Translations under genes and position numbers: made by a program
Source: Cyclobacterium sp.
GTDB lineage: Bacteria; Bacteroidota; Bacteroidia; Cytophagales; Cyclobacteriaceae
Direction: 5' to 3'
NCBI RefSeq assembly: GCF_014762705.1
Contig: NZ_JABURL010000091.1
Location: 1 to 64,000, forward strand
DNA: 64,000 nucleotides
The notes under the pieces: generated by a model
Database searches by the model: none
What the model was told of the DNA's origin: nothing
The model's input: only the letters and a program-made list of their open reading frames with translations
Part shown: positions 26,767 through 35,211 of the stretch, one piece after another
How the letters are laid out: each line of letters begins with the position of its first letter
Numbering within the stretch: position 1 is the stretch's first letter

Positions 26767-27216
26767 ATGGAGAACGATCATAAAAGAAAAGCCACGCCGG
26801 ATATTAATGAGGAACTGATGATGAACCTGATGGTCGATGGCGTCAAAAAAGAAGGGATACGGCTTCCTCCTGAACCACCCGAAGTTCGGGAAAAGGAAGT
26901 GGCAAAAGAAGGCGTAAAACGGGAAGAATCACCACGGAACAAAGCTGTTCAAAGAGAAAAGAGCCGGGCGAGGAAAAATCTTGACGGAAGTTACGGCGAC
27001 CATTTTTTGAAAAGCCACGCCATGACAAAGCGCGGTGATAAAAGCATTTATATCCGGCAAGAATACCACGAACGATTATCCCGTATTGTCCGGGTTATTG
27101 GAAAAGATGAAATACCCCTGTATGCCTATCTTGACAACATTCTGGAGCATCATTTTGAAATGTTTGAGAAAGCGATTACGGATGATTTCAATGAAAATTT
27201 TAAACCCATTTTTTAA
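26767..27216 (+). CDS. DUF3408 family protein (TraB-like)
   Basis: A 149-residue basic protein of the DUF3408 family, which follows the ParA gene in Bacteroidetes conjugative elements. The N-terminal half is charged and low-complexity (REKEVAKEGVKREESPRNKA). The C-terminal half is the conserved DUF3408 part, a ribbon-helix-helix-like fold (KRGDKSIYIRQEYHERLSRIV, then IPLYAYLDNILEHHFE). It probably binds DNA and may act with ParA as a ParB-like partner (inference). It starts 4 bases after parA and ends 11 bases before the next gene. Confidence 0.82.
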   Translation: MENDHKRKATPDINEELMMNLMVDGVKKEGIRLPPEPPEVREKEVAKEGVKREESPRNKAVQREKSRARKNLDGSYGDHFLKSHAMTKRGDKSIYIRQEYHERLSRIVRVIGKDEIPLYAYLDNILEHHFEMFEKAITDDFNENFKPIF

Positions 27217-27227
27217 AGCATTTGATA

Positions 27228-27863
27228 ATGGAAATAGTAATGGTGATTTGCCTGCTGATAGTCATTGCCCTGCTTTTGCAGGACAAGATTGTCATCAATA
27301 AAAGATCAGACCAAAAACCCACGCAGGAAAAAGTGAATCCACACCTGCCTGATATTATGGGGCAACCCAAGCCTGTAAAACGACTTTCGGTGCCAAAGAC
27401 TGCCAGGGAACGCCAAATTGAGGAACCGGAAGCGAATCCTGATAACTTAGACATCGAATACGACGAGAATGAGCAAGTCGCTATTCAAGTTCCGCAGGAA
27501 GAACTGGATGAAGTATTCAGCAATACGCCTGATTTTGAAGAAGAGGAAGAAGAATGGAACAGGTATGGAAATTCCGGAGGCGATAACGGTCTTGCCCAGG
27601 GGGTTACCTTCGAGGAACTAAGCACCGTGGGGATGCTGCTGCAAAAAGACATATTGGAGCCATCCCAGAAGGAAACAGCAGTAGCCATAGTTCAGAAAAT
27701 ACAGGGGACCGAATTATTCAGCCTACTGGAAAATTCTATGGAAAGTGCTTCCCAAAAAATAGCCATGCTGTTGGATAAAAGCCTTTCTGCTGAAACGGAA
27801 GCCGGTTCTTCCACTTTGCGGACAACTCATCTGGATGATTTTGATATCGGGAAGTTTGTGTAA
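27228..27863 (+). CDS. TraD-like conjugal transfer protein (probable DUF4122)
   Basis: A 211-residue protein with one N-terminal hydrophobic helix (EIVMVICLLIVIALLLQD) and an acidic C-terminal part (a run of seven Glu/Asp around PDFEEEEEEW). The block FEELSTVGMLLQKDIL, then KIQGTELFSLLENSM, is typical of the third gene of the Bacteroidetes tra block. I use the ATG at 27228; a TTG lies six bases upstream. It ends normally, but the genes that should follow (traE-type DUF4133/4134 and the traG ATPase) are absent; the sequence passes into non-coding DNA and an IS110 remnant. The DUF number is a recollection and should be checked. Confidence 0.7.
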   Translation: MEIVMVICLLIVIALLLQDKIVINKRSDQKPTQEKVNPHLPDIMGQPKPVKRLSVPKTARERQIEEPEANPDNLDIEYDENEQVAIQVPQEELDEVFSNTPDFEEEEEEWNRYGNSGGDNGLAQGVTFEELSTVGMLLQKDILEPSQKETAVAIVQKIQGTELFSLLENSMESASQKIAMLLDKSLSAETEAGSSTLRTTHLDDFDIGKFV

Positions 27864-28059
27864 GCAAGCTCCCTTTTTCACGCGAATAAATAATAGTTAA
27901 TTTTTTTGTTTTTCAATCATTTATAAAAATCAGTTAAGAACATCTTTTAGGTAAAATTTTCATGCACATGCTCTTGGTGATACTCTTTTGTGCTTAACTG
28001 ATAAGGTCAGTTTCATTTTCGTGGTTTTCCCAATAGTAAAATTCGACCTTTGTTAAAAC

Positions 28060-28360
28060 TTATGCTACTTGAAAAGCTTCCTCCCCAAGTTGTGCTAATT
28101 GCTTTTTGTAATAAGCAACCAGCTTATCTCTCTTAAAATTGTCGAGGTGGTCTGCTCCCAGTTCTTTGTAATCTACCTTGTCCTTGAGTATGTGGTAGGA
28201 GGCAATCAGGATTTTATGTCCTAAAGCAATAATGGTTTTCTTTTGCCCCGTCTGCCCACCAAAATTTTGTATTTTGTTTCAAAATAGATGTTTTTTGTCC
28301 TGGATGCTGCCCAGCCCAGCTCCACCAGTGTGGAACGTAGGTATTTGTTGCCATAGGTTG
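28060..28360 (-). pseudogene. IS110-family transposase C-terminal remnant
   Basis: Read on the minus strand from about 28360, the translation gives YGNKYLRSTLVELGWAASR, then ILVGRRGKRK, then IIALGHKILIASYHILKD, ending in LGEEAFQVA and a stop at 28060-28062. This is the C-terminal third of an IS110/IS116/IS902 transposase, including the region around the serine that follows the GNK motif. A one-base frameshift separates RGKRK from IIALGHK (near 28245), so even this part is dead. The N-terminal two thirds are missing. At its 5' end it abuts the DUF3987 remnant near 28365. It probably marks the deletion that removed the tra genes. Confidence 0.8.
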
Positions 28361-28373
28361 GAACCTTCAAGGG

Positions 28374-28865
28374 TTGGACTACATGGCAACAATCAGAAGA
28401 TTAGGATTGATAGCTTACCGAATCTGCATGATATTTTCCGCTTTGCGGATCATGGAAGTGCGCCACATTATACACGATAAAAATATTGGCGCATTCGACA
28501 GTGCCACTGGAGAAATATTATCCAATAGCTGTCAAACAGGCGACACTTCCCATAAACTGATTTGTGAGGAAAGGGATTTTCAAGCTTCGCTTTCAATGGT
28601 CAAAGTACTGGTTAAGCATTCAAGCAAAGTATTTGGAGAACTTCCACAAGAAGAGCCTAAGCCAACTCGCATGAATAAGAAGGAGAAGTTTCTGTATGCC
28701 TTACCACAAACCTTCAACCGTCAGAAGTACCTCGAAGTAGCAAAAGTAATGAGCATTCCGGCAAAGACAGCCGAAGGCTACATTGCCAACTTTGTGAAAT
28801 CAGGTCTTATCCATCGTGAGGCACACGACCAGTACATAAACACCTCACTTGAGGAATCGAATTAA
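28374..28865 (+). pseudogene. DUF3987 (primase/helicase-like) C-terminal remnant
   Basis: The 163 codons match the C-terminus of DUF3987 proteins, which are element-borne primase-helicase-like proteins of 500 or more residues. Recognisable blocks are RLGLIAYRICMIFSALRIMEV, a CEERDFQASLSMVKVLVKHSS segment and the closing winged helix FNRQKYLEVAKVMSIPAKTAEG. The ATPase part is missing. The open frame begins at the junction with the IS110 remnant, so the ATG at 28374 is accidental. A good terminator follows at 28866-28904. The fragment probably comes from the same or another integrative element. Confidence 0.75.
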
Positions 28866-28904
28866 AAAATGTTAATTTGCAATACCCTTGCACATTAACA
28901 TTTT
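28866..28904 (+). terminator. Hairpin terminator after the DUF3987 remnant
   Basis: AAAATGTTAAT (28866-28876) pairs with ATTAACATTTT (28894-28904), 11 bp, with a 17-base loop; A and T tails allow function in either direction. Confidence 0.65.
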
Positions 28905-29058
28905 GCGTGTGTCTACGGGTATATGAACTCCATCTTATCCATATCGTTCAGTTTTCTGTTCCTGATGCAATTGCAATCCAAACTACCAGTAGGTCAAAAG
29001 ACAGTTAATTTCCGCTGACATTTAACAGACAAATCGGCATGATGAGGGGCTGAGGTTA

Positions 29059-29691
29059 TCAGCCCCTCCTTCCAAGCAGATTTTTACAAGCGGCTTCTCC
29101 CAAGGTCGCTTGTGGAATGTTGCCATAACTAACGGTCATGCTTGCATCAAAAGCCTCAACCGAAAGAACAGTAATCTCAGTATCCAACTTCAACCGGTGA
29201 CTATTCAGGTAGTGAAGAAATTCTTCACTGGAATTCGCAACTGCCAGCAAAGTGAATTTATCACCTGCCTTGCAATCGCTGAGCTTGTTATATTTCGGTT
29301 TTTCAACATTTCCCTCATTGTCAGGAATCGGAGAGCCATGTGGATCAATGGTCGGGTAGCCCAAAAGCTTGTCCATCCGCTCAAAAAACAAAGGTGAATG
29401 CACGTGCTCCACCTGTTCGGCTATTTCGTGCACCTCCTCCCAGCTAAATCCCATCTTCTCTACCAGGAACATTTCCGTGAGCCGATGCTTTCGCACGATG
29501 AGCCCTGCTTCTTTAAGCCCCCGACTGGTCAGTTTCAGAGGTTTGTAACTTTCGTAATGCACCAAACCTTTTTCAGCCAGCTTTTTCATCATGCTGGTGG
29601 CTGTGGGCATTTTTATAGATAACTGATCCGACAGATCCTTGACGCTCACATCTCCATTTTCATGGGAAAGGTGAAAAAGATTCAGGAAGAG
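29059..29691 (-). CDS. DtxR/MntR-family metal-dependent regulator, abnormal 5' end
   Basis: Iron- or manganese-dependent repressor. The frame holds the winged helix (LSDQLSIKMPTATSMMKKLA), the dimer/metal domain (RKHRLTEMFLVEKMGFSWEEVHEIAEQVEH, then DPHGSPIP) and a C-terminal FeoA/SH3-like domain. The usual first 10 or so residues (a TEENYLK-like start) are missing. Homology runs upstream of the GTG at 29649 as NLFHLSHENGDVSVK, but the frame meets a stop near 29696-29698 without a good start codon. Either translation begins at GTG 29649 or CTG near 29682, giving a protein shortened in helix 1, or the gene has been cut at its 5' end. A small plus-strand gene overlaps the same segment. A 10-bp GC-rich hairpin (29044-29068) overlaps its stop. 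Confidence 0.7.
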   Translation of the reverse strand, partial: LFLNLFHLSHENGDVSVKDLSDQLSIKMPTATSMMKKLAEKGLVHYESYKPLKLTSRGLKEAGLIVRKHRLTEMFLVEKMGFSWEEVHEIAEQVEHVHSPLFFERMDKLLGYPTIDPHGSPIPDNEGNVEKPKYNKLSDCKAGDKFTLLAVANSSEEFLHYLNSHRLKLDTEITVLSVEAFDASMTVSYGNIPQATLGEAACKNLLGRRG

Positions 29692-29940
29692 GTGAGGAAT
29701 AATGGATTTTCAGCCAAGAATGCTGAAGTCACCATCGTTGGCCAGTTGGTTAAGAACGAAAATGCATGGCAAGTAAATGTTAATGGGGAGACTTTTATTG
29801 TGAGTTCTGATACACCTTCAGAAATAGTCAAATCCCTAAACACCGGGAAGATCAAGCTAAAAGTTTTTGGGAAAGATAAAGAGGACAATCACTTAAACGG
29901 TACTTGGGATATAAGGATAGTTGAAGTTCTAAAATCTTGA
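29662..29940 (+). CDS. Small hypothetical protein
   Basis: A 92-residue protein that I do not recognise. The middle (ENAWQVNVNGETFIVSSDTP, then IKLKVFGKDKEDNHLNGTW) has alternating beta-strand character, like a small OB-like or DUF-type beta domain. There is no signal peptide or membrane segment. The first ten codons overlap, on the opposite strand, the 5' part of the DtxR gene; the true start may be the GTG near 29692 (VRNNGFSAKNAEV), which would leave the DtxR frame free. The gene may have arrived with the DNA that truncated the DtxR gene. Confidence 0.45.
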   Translation: MGKVKKIQEEVRNNGFSAKNAEVTIVGQLVKNENAWQVNVNGETFIVSSDTPSEIVKSLNTGKIKLKVFGKDKEDNHLNGTWDIRIVEVLKS

Positions 29941-30111
29941 ATTTTACAATGAAGAAAATACATTATTAAGCGTAAGCCTGCTTTCTGTTATCATCTGTTA
30001 AAACCGAAGGAAGGGGATTGTTGCGTGTATTGCTCCTATGGCTCAGCACCTTGTCCACCAGTACAATTAGATTCTGATCAAGCATGTTGCTAGCGTAGAC
30101 AATGCTTTATG

Positions 30112-30176
30112 TGACATACATCATGTTTTGACATGTGCAATGTCATAGCCCTCTCAATAACCGTTGCGTACTTTTG
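30112..30176 (+). promoter_or_regulatory. Candidate promoter with TGACAT repeats upstream of the HYC_CC_PP gene
   Basis: TACTTTTG at 30169-30176 matches the -7 consensus. Upstream, TGACAT-N5-ATGTCA (30129-30145) is a perfect dyad, and a further TGACAT lies at 30112-30117. These could be regulator sites; the AraC-like gene downstream is one candidate for a binder. Confidence 0.4.
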
Positions 30177-30242
30177 AGTCATATTGAAGTGGATACTAAA
30201 TAGATTCCCTTTCAATGAATGGCATTTTACATTAAAAGGCTC

Positions 30243-30623
30243 ATGAAGCGCAACTTATATATCGTCCTGCTCATTGTAATGCTTCTCCCTGGCAAAGGGA
30301 TGGCAGTGTTTCAGCACTTTTGCGGGGGCGAACTGATCAGCTTCGAGCTTTTTCTAAAACACTACGAACCATGCTGTGAGGATCATAGCAACCCTTGTGA
30401 TGGCTGTGAGGATCAGGAAACCATCTTCTCTCTCGATGATTTCAGGACACCTCATTCTGACATTTCGGTCATTGATTTTTCACATGCGGCAATGGCTCAG
30501 CCATCGTTCCATTTGCCTTCTACACAATTTTTCGAGTCAAGAAACTACACAACTCCTAAAAAGGCTCCCCCCGGCTGGTCAGGGCGGTATCGCTCTATCC
30601 TGTTCCAGTCATTTCTTCTGTAA
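30243..30623 (+). CDS. HYC_CC_PP family small secreted/membrane protein
   Basis: A 126-residue protein with an N-terminal hydrophobic signal segment (KRNLYIVLLIVMLLPGKGMAV) and the family's pattern: HFCGG near residue 30, a CC pair (YEPCCEDH) with more cysteines (NPCDGCEDQ), and a late Pro-Pro (KKAPPGWSG). I chose the ATG at 30243 because it starts the signal segment; the ATG at 30219 adds 8 residues. Family members lie next to metal-related outer-membrane receptors and regulators in Bacteroidota and may bind metal in the envelope; this is inference from the cysteines. A second member lies at 63586-64000. A receptor gene, the usual partner, is not next to it here. Confidence 0.7.
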   Translation: MKRNLYIVLLIVMLLPGKGMAVFQHFCGGELISFELFLKHYEPCCEDHSNPCDGCEDQETIFSLDDFRTPHSDISVIDFSHAAMAQPSFHLPSTQFFESRNYTTPKKAPPGWSGRYRSILFQSFLL

Positions 30624-30715
30624 TTCTACATTTGACGTTCAATTGTATTGTCACACACACAGCTTCCTGTAGTGTACAATACTTTATCAAATGTAAAATC
30701 TAAACAAAAGAAGAA

Positions 30716-31288
30716 ATGAAAACTTCACATATCTACATCAAAAACATGGTGTGCGAGCGGTGTATCATGGTGGTGCGCCAGGGGCTCGAAAACCTCGGTT
30801 TCCAAATAGCCTGCATCCATTTGGGTGAGGCAGTGATTATTGGGGAGCTCAATGATGAACGGATCAGCCTGATTCAGGAATTCCTAAAGTAATCAGGACT
30901 TGAACTTATCGAAGAAAAGAAGCTCCGGCTCATTGAGCACATCAAAAGCCTTGTAATCGATTACGCACGCTCCGGGTACCAAGTGCAGGAAGAAAAAATT
31001 TCAAGCTATCTGTGCCGACATCTTGAACACGATTACGGCTATTTAAGCACCCTGTTTTCGTCTTTTGAAAACATTACCATTGAACGCTACCTCATCCTGC
31101 AACGGATTGAGCGGGTGAAAGAACTGCTGATCTACAATGAACAAACCTTGAGCGCCATCGCCTTTCAGGCGGGTTACAGCACGGTTCAGTATATGACCAG
31201 CCAGTTTAAGCAATATACAGGAATGACCCCTAAAGAATTTCAAAAGCTCTTTCTCAACAGGAGAAAGTTTATTGATCGGCTATGCTAG
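30716..31288 (+). pseudogene. HMA-AraC-type regulator interrupted by an in-frame stop
   Basis: The frame starts at 30716 with an HMA-like domain (IYIKNMVCERCIMVVRQGLE; the CxxC is at residues 13-16). After 58 codons it meets TAA at 30890-30892 and continues in the same frame to 31288. The second part contains an AraC helix-turn-helix domain (IERVKELLIYNEQTLSAIAF, then YMTSQFKQYTGMTPKEFQK). Together the 190 sense codons match a common Bacteroidota family in which a metal-binding HMA-like domain is fused to an AraC output domain, so the stop is a nonsense change in a once-whole gene. A separate product could start from ATG or GTG codons within the second part, giving a short AraC-only protein. 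Confidence 0.8.
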
Positions 31289-31614
31289 TCAATAATTCTG
31301 TAAAAAACGGATATACAGACTATAATTTCCTGAACGAACGCTATTCAAAATGTGAGATAGCTTGAATTTATCACAATTAAATAGTTGATAATCAATAATG
31401 TAGATGATTTTAAATTTTAAACTTCAAAATGGAACACCAAGAAAATTACGTAAAAGATCAGGCTTGTTGAGCCAATAAATTTGCAGGCGTTTGGCGCTAT
31501 TTGGATTCGTTCGGTTGGCGGTCTACAACCAAACGCAGGATGCGAAAGGAACAGACTAAATGTCAATTTGACTGATGTGTCAATGTTAGAAAGTATTCAT
31601 TTAAATAAATAACC
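31289..31614. other. Intergenic region, possible remnant of a small gene
   Basis: About 325 bases. An ATG at 31430 opens MEHQENYVKDQAC and then meets TGA; the same frame stays open for about 36 codons more (ANKFAGVWRYLDSFGW and on). It may be a broken small gene. No other feature is supported. Confidence 0.3.
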
Positions 31615-32646
31615 ATGTTACCAAAAACCATGAAAGCGGCTGTGGTCACAGAGTTTGGCCAACCGCTTAAAATTGAAGAGATACCTGTAAAGGCCCCAAA
31701 TGAAAACCAAATCCTGGTGCAGGTAATGGCATCAGGAGTATGCCATACGGATTTGCATGCAGCTGATGGCGACTGGCCTGTCAAGCCCAGGTTGCCGCTC
31801 ATTCCTGGCCATGAAGGCATTGGCTATGTGGCGGCTGTGGGCTCCAATGTAAAAAACACCAAAGAAGGTGATATAGTGGGTGTTCCCTGGCTCTACAGTG
31901 CCTGCGGTCATTGCGAGCATTGCATTACAGGTTGGGAAACACTGTGCGAGTCGCAGGTAAACGGAGGCTACAGCGTAGATGGCGGCTATGCGGAATACGT
32001 ATTGGCAGATCCCAATTATGTAGGGCGGTTCAGCGGAGCCATAGACTTTGTGCAAATGGCCCCTATTTTATGTGCGGGTGTAACGGTGTATAAAGGCCTA
32101 AAAGAAACCGAAGTGCGACCAGGACAGTGGGTGGCCATTTCAGGCATAGGTGGCCTGGGTCATGTGGCAGTGCAATACGCAAAAGCCATGGGTTTGCATG
32201 TGCTTGCAGTGGATGTGTCAGATGACAAATTGAACCTGGCCAAAAAGCTTGGAGCTGATAGAGTGGTCAACGGTAAAAATCCCGATGAAGTGATGAATGC
32301 CCGGAAAGAAACGGGTGGTGTTCATGGCGTGTTGGTCACGGCTGTGTCACCGGTGGCTTTCCGGCAGGCACTGGACCTGCTACGCAGAAAAGGAACGCTG
32401 GTAATGAATGGACTTCCTCCAGGTAGCTTTGACCTGCCCATTTTTGAAACCGTATTGAATCGCTATACGGTGCGTGGCTCCATTGTTGGCAGCAGGAAAG
32501 ACCTGCAGGAAGCTATCGACTTTGCAATGGAAGGAAAGGTAACCACCACGGTAAAATCCGCTCCGCTGGAGGATATCAACCTAATCTTTGATCAAATGAA
32601 AAAGGGACAGATAGAAGGCCGTATGGTGCTGGATATTGGTCATTAA
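31615..32646 (+). CDS. adhP: Zinc-dependent alcohol dehydrogenase, AdhP type
   Basis: A 343-residue medium-chain alcohol dehydrogenase that interconverts primary alcohols and aldehydes with NAD. Catalytic zinc ligands are in [13 protein letters not shown] and GHEGIGYV, and the structural zinc uses the four Cys of [16 protein letters not shown]. The Rossmann motif is [19 protein letters not shown], followed by VDVSDDKL, whose Asp favours NAD. Motif order and length match the AdhP/ADH-I bacterial group. The ATG at 31615 gives [11 protein letters not shown]; a start at the second Met is equally plausible. The YceI gene follows after 11 bases, likely in the same transcript. Confidence 0.92.
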   Translation: MLPKTMKAAVVTEFGQPLKIEEIPVKAPNENQILVQVMASGVCHTDLHAADGDWPVKPRLPLIPGHEGIGYVAAVGSNVKNTKEGDIVGVPWLYSACGHCEHCITGWETLCESQVNGGYSVDGGYAEYVLADPNYVGRFSGAIDFVQMAPILCAGVTVYKGLKETEVRPGQWVAISGIGGLGHVAVQYAKAMGLHVLAVDVSDDKLNLAKKLGADRVVNGKNPDEVMNARKETGGVHGVLVTAVSPVAFRQALDLLRRKGTLVMNGLPPGSFDLPIFETVLNRYTVRGSIVGSRKDLQEAIDFAMEGKVTTTVKSAPLEDINLIFDQMKKGQIEGRMVLDIGH

Positions 32647-32657
32647 CCCACCTAACA

Positions 32658-33236
32658 ATGAAACGATTCATAAAAATAAAAACTTATATCCTGCTTTTAG
32701 CAGGAGTGGCGCTTTCCCTACCGGCAACTGCACAACAGCACTATGAGCTGATGGGCAGTCAATCTTTAAAGGTAACAGGAACCTCCACTCTACATGATTG
32801 GGAGATGGTTTCTGAAAAATCGGAGGGTTCGGCAAGTATTACGCTGAGCGGTGAGCGGATCAAGGAAATAGCGTCCTTGTCGGTAAGCATACCGGTAAAT
32901 ACGTTGAAAAGCGGCAAAAGTGGGATGGACGAAAATGCCTATAAGGCGCTGAAAGCGAAGCAACATCCCAACATCCACTTTGAACTGACCAGGGCACAGG
33001 TGGATGACCTCACCATCTTTGCCGGTGGCAGGCTCACCATTGCCGGTACTACCAGGCCAGTTGAGTTCAAGGTAGACTATCGGGTTTCTGGAAAAAACAT
33101 TCGCTTCAAAGGAAGCCTGCCCGTGACTTTCAGTCAGTTCAATATGGATCCGCCAACAGCAGTATTTGGTACCATAAAGACAGGAAATGACCTGAAGATT
33201 TCTTTCGAAACCTTTTTTAAACAATCAAACAATTAA
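32658..33236 (+). CDS. YceI-family periplasmic protein
   Basis: A 192-residue YceI-like lipocalin-fold protein. A signal peptide (TYILLLAGVALSLPATAQQ) directs it to the periplasm. The domain follows with the usual elements: TSTLHDWEM near the N-terminus, VNTLKSGKSGMDENAYKALKA with the family's substitution-prone helix, KQHPNIHFELT and a closing TFSQFNMDPPTAVFGT. YceI proteins bind isoprenoid quinones or similar lipids; the ligand here is unknown. It is 11 bases after adhP. The next gene of the unit appears lost: an ATG at 33250 opens only MKTRNT before a stop, and an IS4-type fragment begins there. Confidence 0.9.
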   Translation: MKRFIKIKTYILLLAGVALSLPATAQQHYELMGSQSLKVTGTSTLHDWEMVSEKSEGSASITLSGERIKEIASLSVSIPVNTLKSGKSGMDENAYKALKAKQHPNIHFELTRAQVDDLTIFAGGRLTIAGTTRPVEFKVDYRVSGKNIRFKGSLPVTFSQFNMDPPTAVFGTIKTGNDLKISFETFFKQSNN

Positions 33237-33256
33237 AAATTCAAACAAAATGAAAA

Positions 33257-33682
33257 CGAGAAATACCTAAAAAACTCAGAAGAGTGGCAGTCTGGGACGA
33301 GAAAAACCAACAGACCATAGAAATCATCACCAACAACTTCACCTGGGCAGCACAGACAATCGGAGACCTTTATAAATCAAGGTGGGAAATTGAAGTTTTT
33401 TTCAGGGATATTAAGCAGCTACTCCACATTAAGACATTCATTGGAACTTCAAAAAACGCAGTAATGATACAGATATGGACTGCCTTGATTACAATTTTAC
33501 TGTTAAAAGCAATGAAAGCATCCGCAAAATACGGATGGCATCTGTCAAATCTAGTAGCATTTATCAGATTGAATATTTTCGTCAAAATTGAATTGCAAAA
33601 TTGGCTGGACAGACCTTTTGAAGATCATGACAAACCCCCAAAATATAACCCACAGGGGGTTCTTTTTCCAGATTATAAATAA
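33257..33682 (+). pseudogene. IS4-family transposase C-terminal remnant
   Basis: From about 33257 the frame reads EIPKKLRRVAVWDEKNQQTI, then LYKSRWEIEVFFRDIKQLLHIKTF. The latter is the Y-(2)-R-(3)-E-(6)-K signature of IS4 DDE transposases with the last catalytic Glu. It ends FLPDYK-like at 33682. The N-terminal catalytic Asp residues are missing, and the frame upstream is closed by a TGA near 33253. The right end of the element may lie near 33750 (TTTAGGACAGCATTG). The fragment cuts into whatever followed yceI. Confidence 0.75.
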
Positions 33683-33848
33683 ATCACTTCACAATTACCT
33701 CTAAGCTAATATTCTTAGAGAAGAAAAAATTATTTAGGACAGCATTGTCCTTAAATAAATAAAAATAATTGAAGGCAGTCTGTAAAAAATTAAAATTCTT
33801 GCTTGATTTTTGTGATTGCAACAAAAAAGCTTAATCCCCCTATAACCT

Positions 33849-35084
33849 ATGAAAAAGGTAATTTTGACAGCAGGATTGATAATCGCCTTCATCCATGCTT
33901 CATTTTCACAAATTGAAGCCGATTCTTTGAAAATCAAACGGCTTGAAAAAGAAATTGAAACGCTTAAAAACTACAATGAAAATCTATCAGGCAGCTTGGA
34001 AATCACCAACATGGCTTTGAATGACCTGATCCGTGACAAAAATATTTCAGATGAGACAAGATGGACCAACCTAAAATCAAGCATTCTTCATTCGACCCAA
34101 ATCTATAAAAAACTTAGTGATGACATCATCAATCTAAAGTCCAGGATGACGGATCAGGATTATCAGGGTTTCATCAATTCGTTGGGATCCATTGAAGGAG
34201 GGCCATTGGGTTTTTCATTTGAGGAAGTAATCATGGAATCCGTAAAAAGAATTGGAATATTTGAGAGCAAGTCCAAGATGGACCGCTTTCTGGAAATCAC
34301 CAATTCCGTTATTGCCAGTCCGATCGCTGCCGGAATCCCATTTGTTTCTCAAGCTGTATCCGCTTCCAATTCCCTTTTGAATGTTGCATACAGTTCCCTG
34401 ATGACCGAAAAGAAACCGGATTTCCAGAAATTGAACCGATTTGAAACAGAACTGAACAAGTACCTCACCTATTTCGCTGCCTTAGACAAAGCCAATGCAG
34501 CCAATCAGTCCTCCTATAACGATAGGATTTTACTTCTTGAAAACCTTCAGCTGGAATTGATGTCAAGGCTTAAAAAAGAAGCTCCAAAGTTAGGTTACCA
34601 AGTCCCTGATAGATTCAATAACGAAACCATCGATGCTTATTTTAACCGTGTTCTAAACGGTTTTTCCTATGATTATGTGCAACTTTATCTGACTAGGATT
34701 GAGAATAGGTATAAAAACAATAGGGGTGAAATCAATTACTCAAATTTGCTCCAACGCGAAACTGAGTTAAAAAACTTCAGCACCCACATGGGTACCTTGG
34801 CTGACTTGTCAAAGAGGTTTATCATGTACTATGACAATTTCTTCGAAATTGCAGATAGCTACCATACCAGGGTACTTGAAGCTCTTGATCTGGCAAATAA
34901 CAATGGCATCATCAAAGGAAGAAAGGCAGGTGGTACTGAAGAGACCCCCAAACAGGTTTATGAACGCATCAGCAAAAACCTGAAAGACAAAAAATCTACC
35001 CGGGACAACGGCATCAAAGACAGTATCAATATCAGCGACCTGAGGCAAAAGATAGAAAAGATCGAGGAGTTCAGGTCATTCTAA
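33849..35084 (+). CDS. Secreted coiled-coil hypothetical protein
   Basis: A 411-residue protein that I cannot assign to a family. A signal peptide (MKKVILTAGLIIAFIHASFS) is followed by a coiled coil (about residues 22-60: LKIKRLEKEIETLKNYNENL). The middle part is helical with a small hydrophobic stretch (ITNSVIASPIAAGIPFVSQAV). A second long helical region (about 215-340) and a charged C-terminal tail follow. It is therefore periplasmic or surface-associated. There is no operon partner: an IS4 fragment lies upstream and a GxxExxY pseudogene downstream. Its codon use and AT content look like the chromosome rather than the mobile element. Confidence 0.7.
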   Translation: MKKVILTAGLIIAFIHASFSQIEADSLKIKRLEKEIETLKNYNENLSGSLEITNMALNDLIRDKNISDETRWTNLKSSILHSTQIYKKLSDDIINLKSRMTDQDYQGFINSLGSIEGGPLGFSFEEVIMESVKRIGIFESKSKMDRFLEITNSVIASPIAAGIPFVSQAVSASNSLLNVAYSSLMTEKKPDFQKLNRFETELNKYLTYFAALDKANAANQSSYNDRILLLENLQLELMSRLKKEAPKLGYQVPDRFNNETIDAYFNRVLNGFSYDYVQLYLTRIENRYKNNRGEINYSNLLQRETELKNFSTHMGTLADLSKRFIMYYDNFFEIADSYHTRVLEALDLANNNGIIKGRKAGGTEETPKQVYERISKNLKDKKSTRDNGIKDSINISDLRQKIEKIEEFRSF

Positions 35085-35211
35085 TTGGTGAAAAAAAGGT
35101 GAAGTTGGATTTCGAAAGACGGAATTCGGAAAAGTTTTTTTTAAAAAAAATGAATTGAAGTGTTTATTTGAATCATTAAGGATTTAAGGCAGAAAGGCCT
35201 TCATTAAGTTC

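Noticed and set aside
30890-30892. TAA, and the other internal stops, as programmed recoding.
   Set aside because: No stem-loop or recoding signal is apparent, and the stops are of different kinds (TAA, TAA, TAG) in unrelated genes; ordinary nonsense changes explain them.
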